Shown one piece after another: positions 1-9,171 of a DNA stretch of 64,000 nucleotides. The notes beneath the pieces were generated by a model. That model had not been told where the DNA came from. It worked only from the letters and a program-made list of their open reading frames with translations, and ran no database searches. Numbering within the stretch: the stretch's first letter is position 1; each line of letters begins with the position of its first letter. The DNA lies in contig NZ_FWXR01000017.1 in the NCBI RefSeq assembly GCF_900176465.1, positions 1 to 64,000 on the forward strand, in the 5' to 3' direction. The DNA comes from Fulvimarina manganoxydans. GTDB lineage: Bacteria; Pseudomonadota; Alphaproteobacteria; Rhizobiales; Rhizobiaceae. The position numbers and the translations under genes are program-made.

Positions 1-192
1 CTTGACCGGAAAGACAGTCGCTCTCCCCCAGGGGGAGAAGTCGTCGGTGCTTGCTGCCGGCAGCTGAGACAAGTCGCCAAGGTCATCGTCAAGACAACGG
101 TCGGTCGCAAAGCCCTGGAATAAAGGCTCTTCGCAGGATGTGTGAATGTCGTAGGCACGGGGATCGAGAATGACATGCGCGATGAGAGTCAA
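1..192 (-). CDS. Possible partial hypothetical protein, runs off the left edge
   Basis: A minus-strand frame stays open from a TTG at 192 to the window edge. It reads MTLIAHVILDPRAYDIH and continues through SCEEPLFQGF to PWGRATVF, with mixed acidic and hydrophobic content that looks protein-like. The base sequence GAAGG lies about 8 nt before the TTG, and an in-frame TAG lies further upstream, so the start should be at or close to 192. I do not recognise the family. A competing ATG frame at about 176 is also open but looks less like protein. The C-terminal part is outside the window, so no function is given. Confidence 0.3.
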   Translation of the reverse strand, partial: MTLIAHVILDPRAYDIHTSCEEPLFQGFATDRCLDDDLGDLSQLPAASTDDFSPWGRATVFPVK

Positions 193-341
193 AGCCTGAC
201 CTTCGAATGCCGAGCGCGCGATCTATGCCGTTTGAAGACACTGTCGTAGACCCTCAATGCAACTTTTCCGCATCGTGCTCCAACCACGTGGGCGCTGTCT
301 TTGTAGAGCGCGGACACGATGAGCGGGCGCGCAAACATAAG

Positions 342-375
342 AAAGGCGCGGGGCCAATCGGGGCACCGCGCCTTT
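342..375 (-). terminator. Rho-independent terminator-like hairpin
   Basis: A perfect 10-bp inverted repeat, AAAGGCGCGG (342-351) and CCGCGCCTTT (366-375), encloses a 14-nt loop. Read on the minus strand it ends in CCTTTCTTATGTTT, so it fits a terminator for the repeat-protein gene that stops at 445. The flanking A and T residues make it partly bidirectional. Confidence 0.65.
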
Positions 376-444
376 GTCATAAGGGTCGATCGAAGCGCGG
401 CCGCCGCTTTTTCAGAGCGGGCCGCACGTCTTCATCCGATGGGT

Positions 445-2520
445 TCAGCAGCCGCTTGCAGAAATCTGCGCCCGACCATTGCTGACGCCGTCCAGCGTGA
501 TCGAGCAGCCATTGCCCACATCGATCGACGAGCCGGCCTCGACCTGTTCGCGGCCTGCGCCAGGAACATAGAGCGTCGCGCCGGACCCCGAGAGCGCCGA
601 AACGAAGACGCGCTGCTCGCCGAACGTCGCCGTCTGACCGGTGGCATAGCCCTCGCCGCTTCCGGCCGAAGCCTGCTGGCCGCCACCGGACGCGGCGGCG
701 GCGTCATTGCCGCCGGCATTGGCGGGCTGCTCGCTCGAAGCCGCGTTCCGCTCGGCATTCGCGCCGGAGGCCTGAGCCGCCGCCTGGCCACCGCTTTCGG
801 ACTGGCCGTTGCCCCGGCCACTGGTGCTGGCGGCCTGATCGCCGCAGCCGCCAGACAGCTGGACCCGGCTACCCTCGACACCGTTCACCGTCACCGTACA
901 GCCATTGCCGATATCCATGGAGGAGCCGACTTCGACCATCTGCCGATCCGAGCCGCCGGCCGGGAAGAGCGTTGCACCGGAGTCGGACACGGCCGAGATG
1001 AAGACGCGCGCATCGCCGAAGCTTGCCGTCTCGCCGATGCCATAGCTTTCACCGCCGCCGGACTGGCCGTTGCTGGACGAACTGGCCGCCTGCTGGGCCT
1101 GGCCGCCAGCGTCCGAACCGGAGCCGGAGGAGGCGTTGGACGCATTCTGACCGCCGCCCGCGCCACATTGCGACAGCGTCACCCTGCCACCTTCGACGGC
1201 CTGGACCGTCACCGCGCAGCCATTGCCGGCATCATAGGTCGAACCGACATCAACTCTCTTGCGTCCGCCATCGGCGGAGTAGAGCGTCGCGCCCGAATCC
1301 GAAACGCCGGAGACGAAGATGCGCGCATCGCCGATCGAAGCCGTCTGACCGACGCCGTAGCTATCGCCGCCCGAGGACGTGCCGCCGGACGACGAGCCAT
1401 CCGACCCAGAAGCCGCCTGGTTCGAGGCGCTCTGATTGTCGCTGGACGAAGCGCCGCCGCTGCCGGAGGACTGGTTCGAGGCCGCCTCGCCCTGACCTTG
1501 ACCGCTCGAAGGCGCATTGCCGCACCCTTCGGAGGAGAAATAGGCAGCGCCCGAGGCAACGCCCGCAAGAGTAAGCGAGCAGTTCTCGGCGATGTCGATG
1601 CTGTCGCCCGCCGAAACCGTCGACTGATCCGTGCCGCCAACGGCGACCGAAGCCGTGCCAGCGCTTTCGTCGATGGAGACGAGATTCACCTGAGTGCCGG
1701 CGAAGATCGCGGCCTGTTCAGGCAGAAGGATCGCGCCCGTCGGGCCGATCTGCGAGGCGAGCCGACCGGCATCGCCGCCACCGGACGAGCCGCCCGAAGC
1801 GGACGCATCCGACCCACCGGAAGAGCATCCCTCGGCTGAAAGGAAGGCAGCGCCGCCGGATACACCGGCGAGAGACACCGAACAATCGCCGGAGAGATCG
1901 ACCGAGTCGCCGCTCGAAACCGTTTGCTCCTGGCCCCCGACCGAGATCGTGGCCTGATCGCCCGAGACCGAAACGAGGTCGACACGCGTATTGCCGAAAA
2001 GGGCCGCCTGTTCCGGCAGAAGGATCGCCCCGTTCGGGCCGACCCGGCCGGCGAGATCGCCGCCGCCCTGACCGTTGCCCTGATCCCCGGCCGACGATCC
2101 GGAGCTGGCCTGATCGAGCCGCTCCCCGAGCTGGCCGACCGTCTGTTCGATCGACTGAAGACGGTTCGACACATCACTGGCAACTTGGCTGATCTGCTCC
2201 TGCGCCGAGGACGTGGCCTGGCCGGAAGCGTTCCGCAACTCCTCGATCGAGGTCTGCAAATCGCTCCTGATGCCGCCCACAGCATCGGTGACGGTCTTGC
2301 CGGCGCTATCGGCCTGCCCCGCCACCTGCTCGTTCAGAGCCTGGATCTGGGTCTGCAGGGCACCGACCTGCTGTGCGATCGCGTCCTGCTGCTCGGCCAT
2401 CGAGCTTTGGACCGAGGACATCTGCTCCTCCACGTCGCCGACATCCGGACCCAACAGCCAGCCGAGGAAGAGGCCGATAAGGCCCGCCACGACGATTGGA
2501 ATGAATTTCGAGCCGCCCAA
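445..2520 (-). CDS. Membrane-anchored protein with five cysteine-paired tandem repeats (unknown family)
   Basis: The 691-residue product has one N-terminal membrane segment (about 5-24), a Gln/Ser-rich coiled-coil stretch (about 30-145) and then five copies of a roughly 70-residue domain at about 161-232, 259-333, 386-462, 500-559 and 621-691. Each copy carries two Cys 17-19 residues apart, and the last Cys is the final residue. Copies 1 and 2 share [10 protein letters not shown]. Copies 3 to 5 share a [18 protein letters not shown]-like core. Linkers are low-complexity Ser/Gly/Gln/Asn. The start is TTG at 2520, because GGGAGG sits 5 nt upstream and the longer ATG form would add about 65 charged residues before the anchor. 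The domain face is most likely periplasmic, with disulfides inside each repeat (inference). I do not recognise the family. It is transcribed away from pdxJ. Confidence 0.75.
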   Translation of the reverse strand: MGGSKFIPIVVAGLIGLFLGWLLGPDVGDVEEQMSSVQSSMAEQQDAIAQQVGALQTQIQALNEQVAGQADSAGKTVTDAVGGIRSDLQTSIEELRNASGQATSSAQEQISQVASDVSNRLQSIEQTVGQLGERLDQASSGSSAGDQGNGQGGGDLAGRVGPNGAILLPEQAALFGNTRVDLVSVSGDQATISVGGQEQTVSSGDSVDLSGDCSVSLAGVSGGAAFLSAEGCSSGGSDASASGGSSGGGDAGRLASQIGPTGAILLPEQAAIFAGTQVNLVSIDESAGTASVAVGGTDQSTVSAGDSIDIAENCSLTLAGVASGAAYFSSEGCGNAPSSGQGQGEAASNQSSGSGGASSSDNQSASNQAASGSDGSSSGGTSSGGDSYGVGQTASIGDARIFVSGVSDSGATLYSADGGRKRVDVGSTYDAGNGCAVTVQAVEGGRVTLSQCGAGGGQNASNASSGSGSDAGGQAQQAASSSSNGQSGGGESYGIGETASFGDARVFISAVSDSGATLFPAGGSDRQMVEVGSSMDIGNGCTVTVNGVEGSRVQLSGGCGDQAASTSGRGNGQSESGGQAAAQASGANAERNAASSEQPANAGGNDAAAASGGGQQASAGSGEGYATGQTATFGEQRVFVSALSGSGATLYVPGAGREQVEAGSSIDVGNGCSITLDGVSNGRAQISASGC

Positions 2521-2665
2521 GGCAACCTCCCGCGTTTCAGTCTCGAGCTCCGCTGCCAGAGTTGCGGGCCGATGCCGGCAAGTCAACGGCGCTGTCTTTG
2601 AATTTCGCGGGAACGGTGCAATCTCCTGTCGTCGATTCGACTTTCGTCCTGAATTCGGAGCCGTT

Positions 2666-3418
2666 ATGCCGACCGAACTTTCCGTGAACGTCAACGCCAT
2701 CGCTCTTCTGCGCAACCGGCGGGACCTACCTTGGCCGAGCGTGACCGGGCTTGGCCGAATCGCGCTCCAGGCCGGCGCGCACGGGCTGACGGTCCATCCG
2801 AGGCCGGATCAGCGCCATATCCGCTTTTCCGATCTGCCCGACATCCGCCGCCTGATCGATTCGGAATTTCCAGAAGCGGAGTTCAATATCGAGGGCTATC
2901 CGTCCGAGGCGTTTCTCGAACTCGTCGCCCGTGCGGCCCCCGAACAGGTGACGCTCGTGCCAGACGATCCCTCTCAACCGACCTCCGACCATGGCTTCGA
3001 TTTCAAGAGCGAGGGCGCTTGGCTCGCGCCGATCGTCGAGCGTTTGAAGGCGCAAGGCGCGCGCGTCTCGCTCTTTGCCGATGGCGACGGGGATGCCGAT
3101 CAGATGAAAGCCGCGGCCGAGACCGGCTGCGACCGGGTGGAGCTTTATACCGGCCCCTATGGCGGCACCTGGGGCGACCCGGAGGCGGCCAGCCGCGAGA
3201 TCGACAAACTCGGCGCTAGCGCCGACGCCGCGATCGCTCATGGCCTCGGCGTCAATGCCGGCCACGACCTCACCGTCGCCAATCTCCCCGCGCTGATCGC
3301 CCGTATTCCAAGCCTTGCCGAGGTCTCCATCGGCCACGGCCTGACCGCCGATGCGCTGGAATTCGGCATGGCCGAAACCGTCATCCGCTTCCGCCGGGCC
3401 TGCGGTCAGGCGGTTTGA
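2666..3418 (+). CDS. pdxJ: Pyridoxine 5'-phosphate synthase
   Basis: PdxJ condenses 1-deoxy-D-xylulose 5-phosphate with 3-amino-1-hydroxyacetone 1-phosphate to give pyridoxine 5'-phosphate, the last ring-forming step of the DXP-dependent vitamin B6 route in the cytoplasm. The 250-residue product has the family layout: an N-terminal [13 protein letters not shown], then [16 protein letters not shown] with its conserved His/Arg, [25 protein letters not shown] and a C-terminal NAGHDL followed by [13 protein letters not shown]. The ATG at 2666 begins the conserved N-terminus; the frame is open far upstream but that part lies antisense to the repeat gene. The gene stands alone, divergent from the repeat protein, and the 145-nt gap between them should hold both promoters. 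Confidence 0.95.
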   Translation: MPTELSVNVNAIALLRNRRDLPWPSVTGLGRIALQAGAHGLTVHPRPDQRHIRFSDLPDIRRLIDSEFPEAEFNIEGYPSEAFLELVARAAPEQVTLVPDDPSQPTSDHGFDFKSEGAWLAPIVERLKAQGARVSLFADGDGDADQMKAAAETGCDRVELYTGPYGGTWGDPEAASREIDKLGASADAAIAHGLGVNAGHDLTVANLPALIARIPSLAEVSIGHGLTADALEFGMAETVIRFRRACGQAV

Positions 3419-3466
3419 TCAGGACGGCCCTCGTTTGAAACCGGGGGCCGTCGCTCTTCGCCGTCC

Positions 3467-4249
3467 TCAGCCCCGTGCTTCCTCGGCAAGACGCCGGGCG
3501 CCTTCCTTCACGACGCCGATGTCGGAGGAGACGCAGACATAGCGAAAGCCGAGCGCCGCGTAATGGCGGGCATGCTCCGCCGTCGGCGCGTAAATGCCGG
3601 GGATCTTGCCGGCGGCTTCCGTGGCCGCGACGATGCGGTTGAGCGCAGTCTTGAGCCTGTCACCCTCGATATCGAGCCGGCCATCGTCCGACAGAGAGAT
3701 CGAGAGATCGGCCGGGCCGACGAAGAGCCCGTCGAGACCGTCGACGGCGGCGATGTCTTCAAGCGCGGCCATCGCACCCGGCGTCTCGATCATGGCGAAG
3801 GCGAGCGTCTCGCGATTGGCGCCGGCGACATAATCGGCCGCGGATCGCTTCATCAGCTCGGCTGCCCTTGCGGGCCCATAGGAACGAAGGCCGAGCGGCG
3901 GATATTTCACCGCCTTCACCAACGCCTCGGTATCGGCCACGGTCTCGATCATCGGCATGATGATGCCGCTGGCGCCCATGTCGAGCGCCCAGGAGGCGAG
4001 GCCATAAGCCCCGACCGGGACGCGAACGACGGCCGGACGGCCGAAGCGGCTCGCCAGCGCCACGCCGTCGCGAATCTCGCCCGCCTCGTGCATGCCGTGC
4101 TGCATGTCGAAGGTGACGAGATCGAAATCAGCGCCGAGAAAGGCTTCCTGGACCAGGGGGTGGGGCGTCGAAAACCAGGCCGACAAGGCCAGCCGCCCCT
4201 CGCTGAGGCGCGCCGGCAGACGGCTTTCCAGAACGGGTTCGTTCGTCAC
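3467..4249 (-). CDS. HpcH/HpaI family aldolase (2-oxo-3-deoxy acid aldolase type)
   Basis: The 260-residue product belongs to the class II pyruvate aldolase family that cleaves 2-oxo-3-deoxy or 4-hydroxy-2-oxo acids to pyruvate and an aldehyde. Visible family marks are FDLVTFDMQHGMHE (catalytic base and metal region), RPAVVRVP, GASGIIMPMIET and GLDGLFVGPADLSISL, which forms the substrate and metal pocket near the C-terminus. The exact substrate cannot be read from the sequence. Its ATG overlaps the stop of the upstream zeta-subunit gene by 4 nt, so the two are probably translated together, an unexpected pairing. It converges on pdxJ with a 48-nt gap. Confidence 0.85.
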   Translation of the reverse strand: MTNEPVLESRLPARLSEGRLALSAWFSTPHPLVQEAFLGADFDLVTFDMQHGMHEAGEIRDGVALASRFGRPAVVRVPVGAYGLASWALDMGASGIIMPMIETVADTEALVKAVKYPPLGLRSYGPARAAELMKRSAADYVAGANRETLAFAMIETPGAMAALEDIAAVDGLDGLFVGPADLSISLSDDGRLDIEGDRLKTALNRIVAATEAAGKIPGIYAPTAEHARHYAALGFRYVCVSSDIGVVKEGARRLAEEARG

Positions 4250-4563
4250 TCTGCCATGACCTGCTTTTCGGCCTCGATAAGCGACTCGGCCATCTTCGCA
4301 CGAATGTCGGCGTCGGAGATCTCGATGCCGGCAGCGTCGAAATCGTGCCGCAGCTTGGCAAAGACGTCGTCCTCGCCCGGCAGTTCGAAATCGGCCCGGA
4401 TCACGGCCTGGGCATAGGCATTCGCCTCGTCTGGGCTCTTGCCGAGTTTCTCAGCCGCCCACTGCCCCAGGAGCTTGTTGCGCCGGGCGCGGATGCGGAA
4501 CTTCAGTTCCTGGTCGTGGACGTAGCGATTCTCGAAGTCGCGTTCGCGATCGTTGAACATCAT
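4246..4563 (-). CDS. DUF1476 protein, F1-ATPase inhibitor subunit zeta
   Basis: A 105-residue all-helical, charged protein matching the alphaproteobacterial zeta subunit, which binds F1-ATPase and blocks its hydrolytic direction. It begins FNDRERDFENRYVHDQELKF and continues with RNKLLGQWAAEKLG and DVFAKLRHDFDAAG, the characteristic parts of the family. Two adjacent ATG codons (4563 and 4560) are possible starts; GGAGG lies about 11 nt before the first. In many Hyphomicrobiales this gene lies divergently beside purC, as here. The 296-nt gap to purC should hold both promoters. The downstream aldolase overlaps its stop by 4 nt. Confidence 0.9.
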   Translation of the reverse strand: MMFNDRERDFENRYVHDQELKFRIRARRNKLLGQWAAEKLGKSPDEANAYAQAVIRADFELPGEDDVFAKLRHDFDAAGIEISDADIRAKMAESLIEAEKQVMAE

Positions 4564-4859
4564 GGGTCGTAAATCCTCCGCAAACTCTGCGCCGGTGATT
4601 CTCCGGCCCCTCTTAGCACAAGGGTAAAGCCCGGTGTTGATCTCGGTCAGCCTTGGGGAAGAAAGCGGTTCAGGCTGCCTCCCTCTCTTGAACAGGAGGG
4701 GCCGAGTGCCGATTTTCTTGTTTCATGCATGGCTCCGCTTCGCCGCTTTGCAACGAGCGGCGATTGTGGAGCCGTGCGCTTTGGTCTATTCACCGCGATA
4801 CGTGACCCATGGACGCCGTGCGCCCTCGCTGGGTCCGCACCGCACGAGCAGAGTTTGAT

Positions 4860-5624
4860 ATGACACGTCGCCGCCGCATCTACGAAGGCAAGGGCAAGAT
4901 CCTTTACGAAGGCCCCGAGCCCGGCACTCTCGTCCAGTTCTTCAAGGACGACGCCACCGCTTTCAACAAGAAGAAGCATGAAGTCGTCGATGGCAAGGGC
5001 GTCCTCAACAACCGGATTTCGGAATACATCTTTTCGCATTTGAACAAGATGGGCATTCCGACGCACTTCATTCGGCGGCTCAACATGCGCGAGCAGCTGA
5101 TCAAGGAAGTTGAGATCATCCCGCTCGAAGTCGTAGTGCGCAATATCGCGGCGGGTTCGCTCGCCAAGCGCCTCGGTATCGAGGAGGGCACCGTCCTGCC
5201 CCGCTCGATCATCGAATTCTATTATAAGGCCGACGCGCTCGACGACCCGATGGTCTCCGAAGAACACATCACGGCCTTCGGCTGGGCGAGCCCCCAGGAA
5301 ATCGACGACATCATGGCGCTCGCCATCCGGGTCAACGACTTCCTTTCCGGCCTCTTCCTCGGCGTCGGCATCCAGCTGATCGACTTCAAGATCGAGACCG
5401 GCCGGCTCTTCGAAGGCGACATGATGCGCATCGTCGTCGCCGACGAGATCAGCCCCGACTCCTGCCGTCTGTGGGACATCAACACCCAGGAGAAGATGGA
5501 CAAGGATCGCTTCCGCCGGGATATGGGCGGTCTCGTAGAGGCCTATCAGGAAGTCGCCCGCCGGCTCGGCATCATGAACGAGAACGAGCCGCCCCGCCCC
5601 TCGGGGCCGGTGTTGGTCAAGTGA
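4860..5624 (+). CDS. purC: Phosphoribosylaminoimidazole-succinocarboxamide synthase (SAICAR synthetase)
   Basis: PurC joins aspartate to CAIR with ATP to form SAICAR in de novo purine synthesis. The 254-residue product has [14 protein letters not shown] at the N-terminus (ATP-binding loop), [33 protein letters not shown] and [12 protein letters not shown], all characteristic of the family. An in-frame ATG at 4809 would add 17 residues with no family match, so the ATG at 4860 is preferred. It leads a co-directional run with purS and purQ, although the 70-nt gap to purS leaves room for its own signals. Confidence 0.96.
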   Translation: MTRRRRIYEGKGKILYEGPEPGTLVQFFKDDATAFNKKKHEVVDGKGVLNNRISEYIFSHLNKMGIPTHFIRRLNMREQLIKEVEIIPLEVVVRNIAAGSLAKRLGIEEGTVLPRSIIEFYYKADALDDPMVSEEHITAFGWASPQEIDDIMALAIRVNDFLSGLFLGVGIQLIDFKIETGRLFEGDMMRIVVADEISPDSCRLWDINTQEKMDKDRFRRDMGGLVEAYQEVARRLGIMNENEPPRPSGPVLVK

Positions 5625-5694
5625 GGCGGCGCAGGCCCGTCAAGCAGCCGGCACCGGCTTTGCGACTCATCTATTCCAGGGACAGGCTCATCCA

Positions 5695-5937
5695 GTGATC
5701 AAGGCGCGCATCACCGTCACGCTCAAGAACGGCGTTCTTGACCCGCAGGGCAAGGCGATCGAGGGCGCCTGCCGCAATCTCGGCTTCGAGGGCCTCGCCT
5801 CGGTGCGCCAGGGCAAGGTCTTCGATGTGGAGATCGAGGGCGACGACAGGGATGGCGCCAAGGCCCGCCTCGATGCCATGTGCGAAAAACTGCTGGCGAA
5901 TACCGTGATCGAGGACTATTCTATTACCCTCGATTGA
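5695..5937 (+). CDS. purS: Phosphoribosylformylglycinamidine synthase subunit PurS
   Basis: An 80-residue protein with the PurS fold pattern: KARITVTLKNGVLDPQGKAI at the start, then NLGFEGLASVRQGKVFDVEI and a C-terminal ANTVIEDYSI. PurS dimers bridge the glutaminase PurQ and the synthase PurL so that ammonia reaches FGAR in the fourth step of purine synthesis. The start is GTG at 5695. No strong Shine-Dalgarno is visible, so translation may depend on readthrough from purC. It is followed 19 nt later by a small coiled-coil gene rather than directly by purQ. Confidence 0.94.
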   Translation: MIKARITVTLKNGVLDPQGKAIEGACRNLGFEGLASVRQGKVFDVEIEGDDRDGAKARLDAMCEKLLANTVIEDYSITLD

Positions 5938-5956
5938 GGGCAAGGGATGTGCCGAC

Positions 5957-6214
5957 ATGGCCCATGTCACGAATGAGCTGATCTATGAGGTTCTGAAATC
6001 GGTGCAGTCCGATATCTCGGAACTGAAATTCGGGCAGCAAGGCATTCGGCAGGAGTTGAGTGCCATGCGCGGGCATCTTCTATCGATGCAGAGCGACATC
6101 CATAATATCTATTTAAAGCTCGACCGGCACGAGGATCGCCTCGATCGAATCGAGCGGCGCCTCGAACTTCGTGAATTGGCCGAGCCCGAAACCCCGTATA
6201 GATCGGATCCATGA
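5957..6214 (+). CDS. Small coiled-coil protein between purS and purQ
   Basis: An 85-residue, strongly charged protein that appears to be helix throughout. After [18 protein letters not shown] it runs into a heptad-like stretch, [20 protein letters not shown], typical of a two-stranded coiled coil. There is no signal peptide, membrane segment or known catalytic motif. The ATGA overlap (6211-6214) with purQ implies coupled translation, so it may be produced in step with the PurS/PurQ/PurL complex. I do not recognise a named family and give no function. Confidence 0.75.
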   Translation: MAHVTNELIYEVLKSVQSDISELKFGQQGIRQELSAMRGHLLSMQSDIHNIYLKLDRHEDRLDRIERRLELRELAEPETPYRSDP

Positions 6215-6891
6215 ACACAGCCGTCGTCCTTCTTCCCGGCCTCAATCGCGACCGAGACATGATCGCGGCGCTGACCACGATCACCGGCAAGGCACCCAAG
6301 ACCGTCTGGCAGACCGAGACGAGCCTGCCAGATGTGGATCTCGTCGTCATTCCGGGCGGCTTTTCCTTCGGCGACTATCTGCGCTGCGGCGCCATTGCGG
6401 CGCGCGCGCCGGTGATGCGGGCCGTCGTCGAAGCGGCAGGCCGCGGCGTGCCGGTCCTTGGCGTCTGCAACGGCTTTCAAATCCTCTGCGAAGCCGGGCT
6501 GCTACCCGGCGCCCTGATGCGCAACACGACGCTGCGCTTCGTCTGCCGGGAGGTGAAGCTCGAAGTCGTGACGGCCGAGACGCGCTTTACGAGCGGCTAC
6601 ATGAAGGGTCAGGTCATTCGCTGCCCTGTTGCCCATCACGACGGCAACTATTTCGCCGATGACGAGACCCTCAGCCAGCTTGAAGGCGAAGGTCGTGTGG
6701 TCTTCCGTTATGCCGAAGGCACGAACCCGAATGGCGCGGTCCGCGACATTGCCGGCATCGTCAATGCTGAGGGAAATGTCCTTGGCATGATGCCCCATCC
6801 GGAAAATCTCGTCGAATCGGAGCATGGCGGCACGGACGGGCGGGCGATTTTCGAAAGCGCTCTCGGCTTATCGGCCAGTCTCGCCGCATGA
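6211..6891 (+). CDS. purQ: Phosphoribosylformylglycinamidine synthase subunit PurQ (glutaminase)
   Basis: PurQ is the class I glutamine amidotransferase of the PurQ-PurS-PurL complex and supplies ammonia for FGAM synthesis. The 226-residue product has the oxyanion region [20 protein letters not shown], the nucleophile elbow GVCNGFQIL with its catalytic Cys, and the His/Glu pair in MMPHPE near the C-terminus. The ATG overlaps the stop of the preceding coiled-coil gene. Its own stop overlaps a lipoprotein gene in the same way, so the purine run continues into an envelope gene. purL is not in this window. Confidence 0.96.
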   Translation: MNTAVVLLPGLNRDRDMIAALTTITGKAPKTVWQTETSLPDVDLVVIPGGFSFGDYLRCGAIAARAPVMRAVVEAAGRGVPVLGVCNGFQILCEAGLLPGALMRNTTLRFVCREVKLEVVTAETRFTSGYMKGQVIRCPVAHHDGNYFADDETLSQLEGEGRVVFRYAEGTNPNGAVRDIAGIVNAEGNVLGMMPHPENLVESEHGGTDGRAIFESALGLSASLAA

Positions 6892-7322
6892 CGACCCACC
6901 CCAGGACGACCCCTTTGCTCCGTCCCGCTTCTCGCGTCACGAGCGCCCTGTTCGTGGCCACAGCCACGCTTCTTGCTGGCTGCGGGACGGTGCCGGAGCC
7001 GTCCGCCACGTCACCCGGCGGACAGACCGGGCTCGATCTCATGGAGCGCCTGACCCTCAATGCCGATCGCTGCTGGTTTCGTTCCGGCGATCCGGTCTTC
7101 GAGTCCTACGGCCTGGCCCCGGAGCTTTCCTCCTTTTCCGGCCGTCCGCGCTTCCTGATCGTGCCGGAAGGCAAGCCCGAAGAGCGCCCGCTTCTCGTGA
7201 TCGAAGGGAGGACCGGCTCCTCCGACGTGTCGATTTACGGGCCCCTCACCGGCAGCCAGGCTGGCGACAAGGCTGCGGCCGATATCGATCGCTGGCGAAC
7301 GGGCAGCGACGACTGCGCTTGA
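6888..7322 (+). CDS. Putative lipoprotein
   Basis: A 144-residue protein with a hydrophobic signal and lipobox, TATLLAGCG, so the mature protein should begin at a lipidated Cys near residue 32 and be anchored to the inner or outer membrane. The mature part contains [17 protein letters not shown] and a C-terminal Cys, which could form one disulfide. I do not recognise a named family. The start codon overlaps the purQ stop by 4 nt (ATGA), so it is probably expressed with purQ even though no functional link is obvious. Confidence 0.75.
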   Translation: MTTHPRTTPLLRPASRVTSALFVATATLLAGCGTVPEPSATSPGGQTGLDLMERLTLNADRCWFRSGDPVFESYGLAPELSSFSGRPRFLIVPEGKPEERPLLVIEGRTGSSDVSIYGPLTGSQAGDKAAADIDRWRTGSDDCA

Positions 7323-7436
7323 TCGCTTCGGGCACTAGGCTGGCCAATCGCAAGTGGCTCGAAAGGCGGAGGTGACTCTCCGCCAAAGCTCTGCGACAAT
7401 CTTAAGACAGTTCCAGCATGTCCGGCGGTTCTGCCT

Positions 7437-8348
7437 ATGGGGTCTATCGCTATGAATTGGGCCAGTCTTCCGATCATGGGCTTGACGATCGCGCTCCTTT
7501 CCGGCGCCGGCGCTCCCGGGATCGCTGCCGATCTCACACTTTACGAAGGTCAAACGATCGTCACCGGCGAGCGGGCGGAAACCCGAATACCGGCCCTGCG
7601 CGACTGCCTCTTGCAGGTCTTCGTCAAACTGTCGGGCGATATCTCGCTTGCCAGCGAACCAAGAGCGGTGCGCCTGTCGGAACAAGCCCCATCCTATATG
7701 GTCTCCTATCGCTATCGCGATCGGATGGAGGGGATTCCGCATCACGACGAACAGGGCTCACGCGACCGACCTTACGATCTCACGGTTGCCTTCGACCCAG
7801 TCAAAGTCGACGCCGCCCTTGCCTCGCTGGGCTCGTCCGCCTGGATCGACAGGCCGCCGCTCGTCGCGCTCATCACCATCAGGACTGAAGCGGGGTCTTT
7901 CTTCCTCGCGGCCGATGATCGCCATGGGATTGACCAGAAGGACGCACTTTTCGCGGCAGCGGCTCAATTCGGCATGTCGCTGCATCTGCCGACACGGACG
8001 GACTTGACGCGAATGAAGCACATTGCGCCGGATGGCCAGGGAGCCGGTTCCGACCAGATCGCCCCACGCTCCGGGACCGGCGACCCGGAAAACCGTGTGG
8101 CGGGACACAGAACCCCTGCGGGCCGATATCCGGCGGCCGCAGTGTTTTTATCCGGCACACTCGACTGGGACGCCGAAGCGTTGGGCTGGCGCGCCGCCTG
8201 GCATCTTGAAGCTCCAGGCGTCATGGATTCACGCTGGGCGATATCGGGCGTCACCTTCGACAATGCCTTCCGCAATGCGATCGGCGGGGCTGCGGCGCGC
8301 CTCGCGAAGATCGACAGACAGACACCGAATTCTCTGCCGCATCATTGA
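7437..8348 (+). CDS. DUF2066-like secreted protein
   Basis: A 303-residue protein with an N-terminal hydrophobic signal (about 10-31, ending near GIAAD). The next part, LTLYEGQTIVTGERAETRIP followed by a Cys and LQVFVKLSGD, resembles the start of DUF2066 proteins, which are predicted to be periplasmic and have no established function. There are no recognisable catalytic residues. A second in-frame ATG at 7452 is an equally plausible start; neither has a strong Shine-Dalgarno. It lies 114 nt downstream of the lipoprotein gene and converges on the next minus-strand gene. Confidence 0.6.
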   Translation: MGSIAMNWASLPIMGLTIALLSGAGAPGIAADLTLYEGQTIVTGERAETRIPALRDCLLQVFVKLSGDISLASEPRAVRLSEQAPSYMVSYRYRDRMEGIPHHDEQGSRDRPYDLTVAFDPVKVDAALASLGSSAWIDRPPLVALITIRTEAGSFFLAADDRHGIDQKDALFAAAAQFGMSLHLPTRTDLTRMKHIAPDGQGAGSDQIAPRSGTGDPENRVAGHRTPAGRYPAAAVFLSGTLDWDAEALGWRAAWHLEAPGVMDSRWAISGVTFDNAFRNAIGGAAARLAKIDRQTPNSLPHH

Positions 8349-8433
8349 CCGACCGGCCTCGGACGATTTCTTGGCGCCCCACGCTGCCGCATCGCGATAT
8401 CGAGCGATGCGAGCGGGCGATGATCGTCGATGA

Positions 8434-8985
8434 TCAGCGTCCGGCTTCTCGCTGACGCGCGGTTTCGCCTTCGGCAAGCGTCTTGACGATATCCTTGGCG
8501 GCAAAGCCGGCAGCACGGGCAAACGCGTCGTCATTATCCCCGCGAAAGGACAGGATGCGGTCGATGAGGATCCGGTCGCGTTCGACGTCGAGAACGTCGA
8601 CCCGGCCGCTGCCGACCAGGGTCGACATTTTGTGGATCGAGCCGAAGACCAGATAGTCGGCGCCGGCTTCGCGCGCTTCTTTCAAGAGATGATCCGCCCG
8701 CGCGCTTCCCCGCGTGCAGCCCGAGGTCTCGACGCAAGGAAGCTCCACCGCCTCAAAGCGTTCCGACGCTATGATCCCGTCGCGCAATTGCCGGCGAAAG
8801 GCGGCGACCCGTTCGGCATGTTCGGCCGACTGATCCTCGAGCTCGCCCGATGAATCCGAATAGTCGAAGCCAATGACGGCGACGCTTGCGCGGCTATTCT
8901 CCGCCGCCTGTGCCAGGGCCGGCACCGCTTCCGTCAGCGACAAGGCGAGTGCGAGACCCACCGTCCCATAGGTTATCCATCCCAT
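8434..8985 (-). CDS. DUF3280/DUF2380-like periplasmic protein
   Basis: A 183-residue secreted protein. The ATG at 8985 has GGGAGG 5-6 nt upstream and begins a signal peptide (GWITYGTVGLALALSL, cleavage near ALAQA), which rules out the longer form. The mature part begins ASVAVIGFDYSDSSGELEDQ and later has GADYLVFGSIHKMSTLV, the pattern of small alphaproteobacterial DUF3280/DUF2380 proteins whose fold resembles TolB-N or curli-associated domains. Two Cys in a short VETSGC segment may pair. Function is unknown. It is monocistronic as far as the sequence shows. Confidence 0.65.
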   Translation of the reverse strand: MGWITYGTVGLALALSLTEAVPALAQAAENSRASVAVIGFDYSDSSGELEDQSAEHAERVAAFRRQLRDGIIASERFEAVELPCVETSGCTRGSARADHLLKEAREAGADYLVFGSIHKMSTLVGSGRVDVLDVERDRILIDRILSFRGDNDDAFARAAGFAAKDIVKTLAEGETARQREAGR

Positions 8986-9171
8986 GCCATCCTCCCATGC
9001 TGCCCGATCCCGGATCCTATGGCGATGCCGGATCTTGAAGGCCGCCAGAAGCATCAGGGTGCCTGCCGGAACAAAGTCGGCGCCCTCTCTTGGCCTCTCG
9101 CGGGTTCGCCATAGTGCGACCGATGGCGTGGGAGGGCAAATGCCGCATCGTGTCGCGAGAGATAAACGGCG

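Noticed and set aside
4636-4649. FNR-like TTGATCTCGGTCAG before purC
   Set aside because: The second half deviates from TCAA, and purine genes have no reason for this control.
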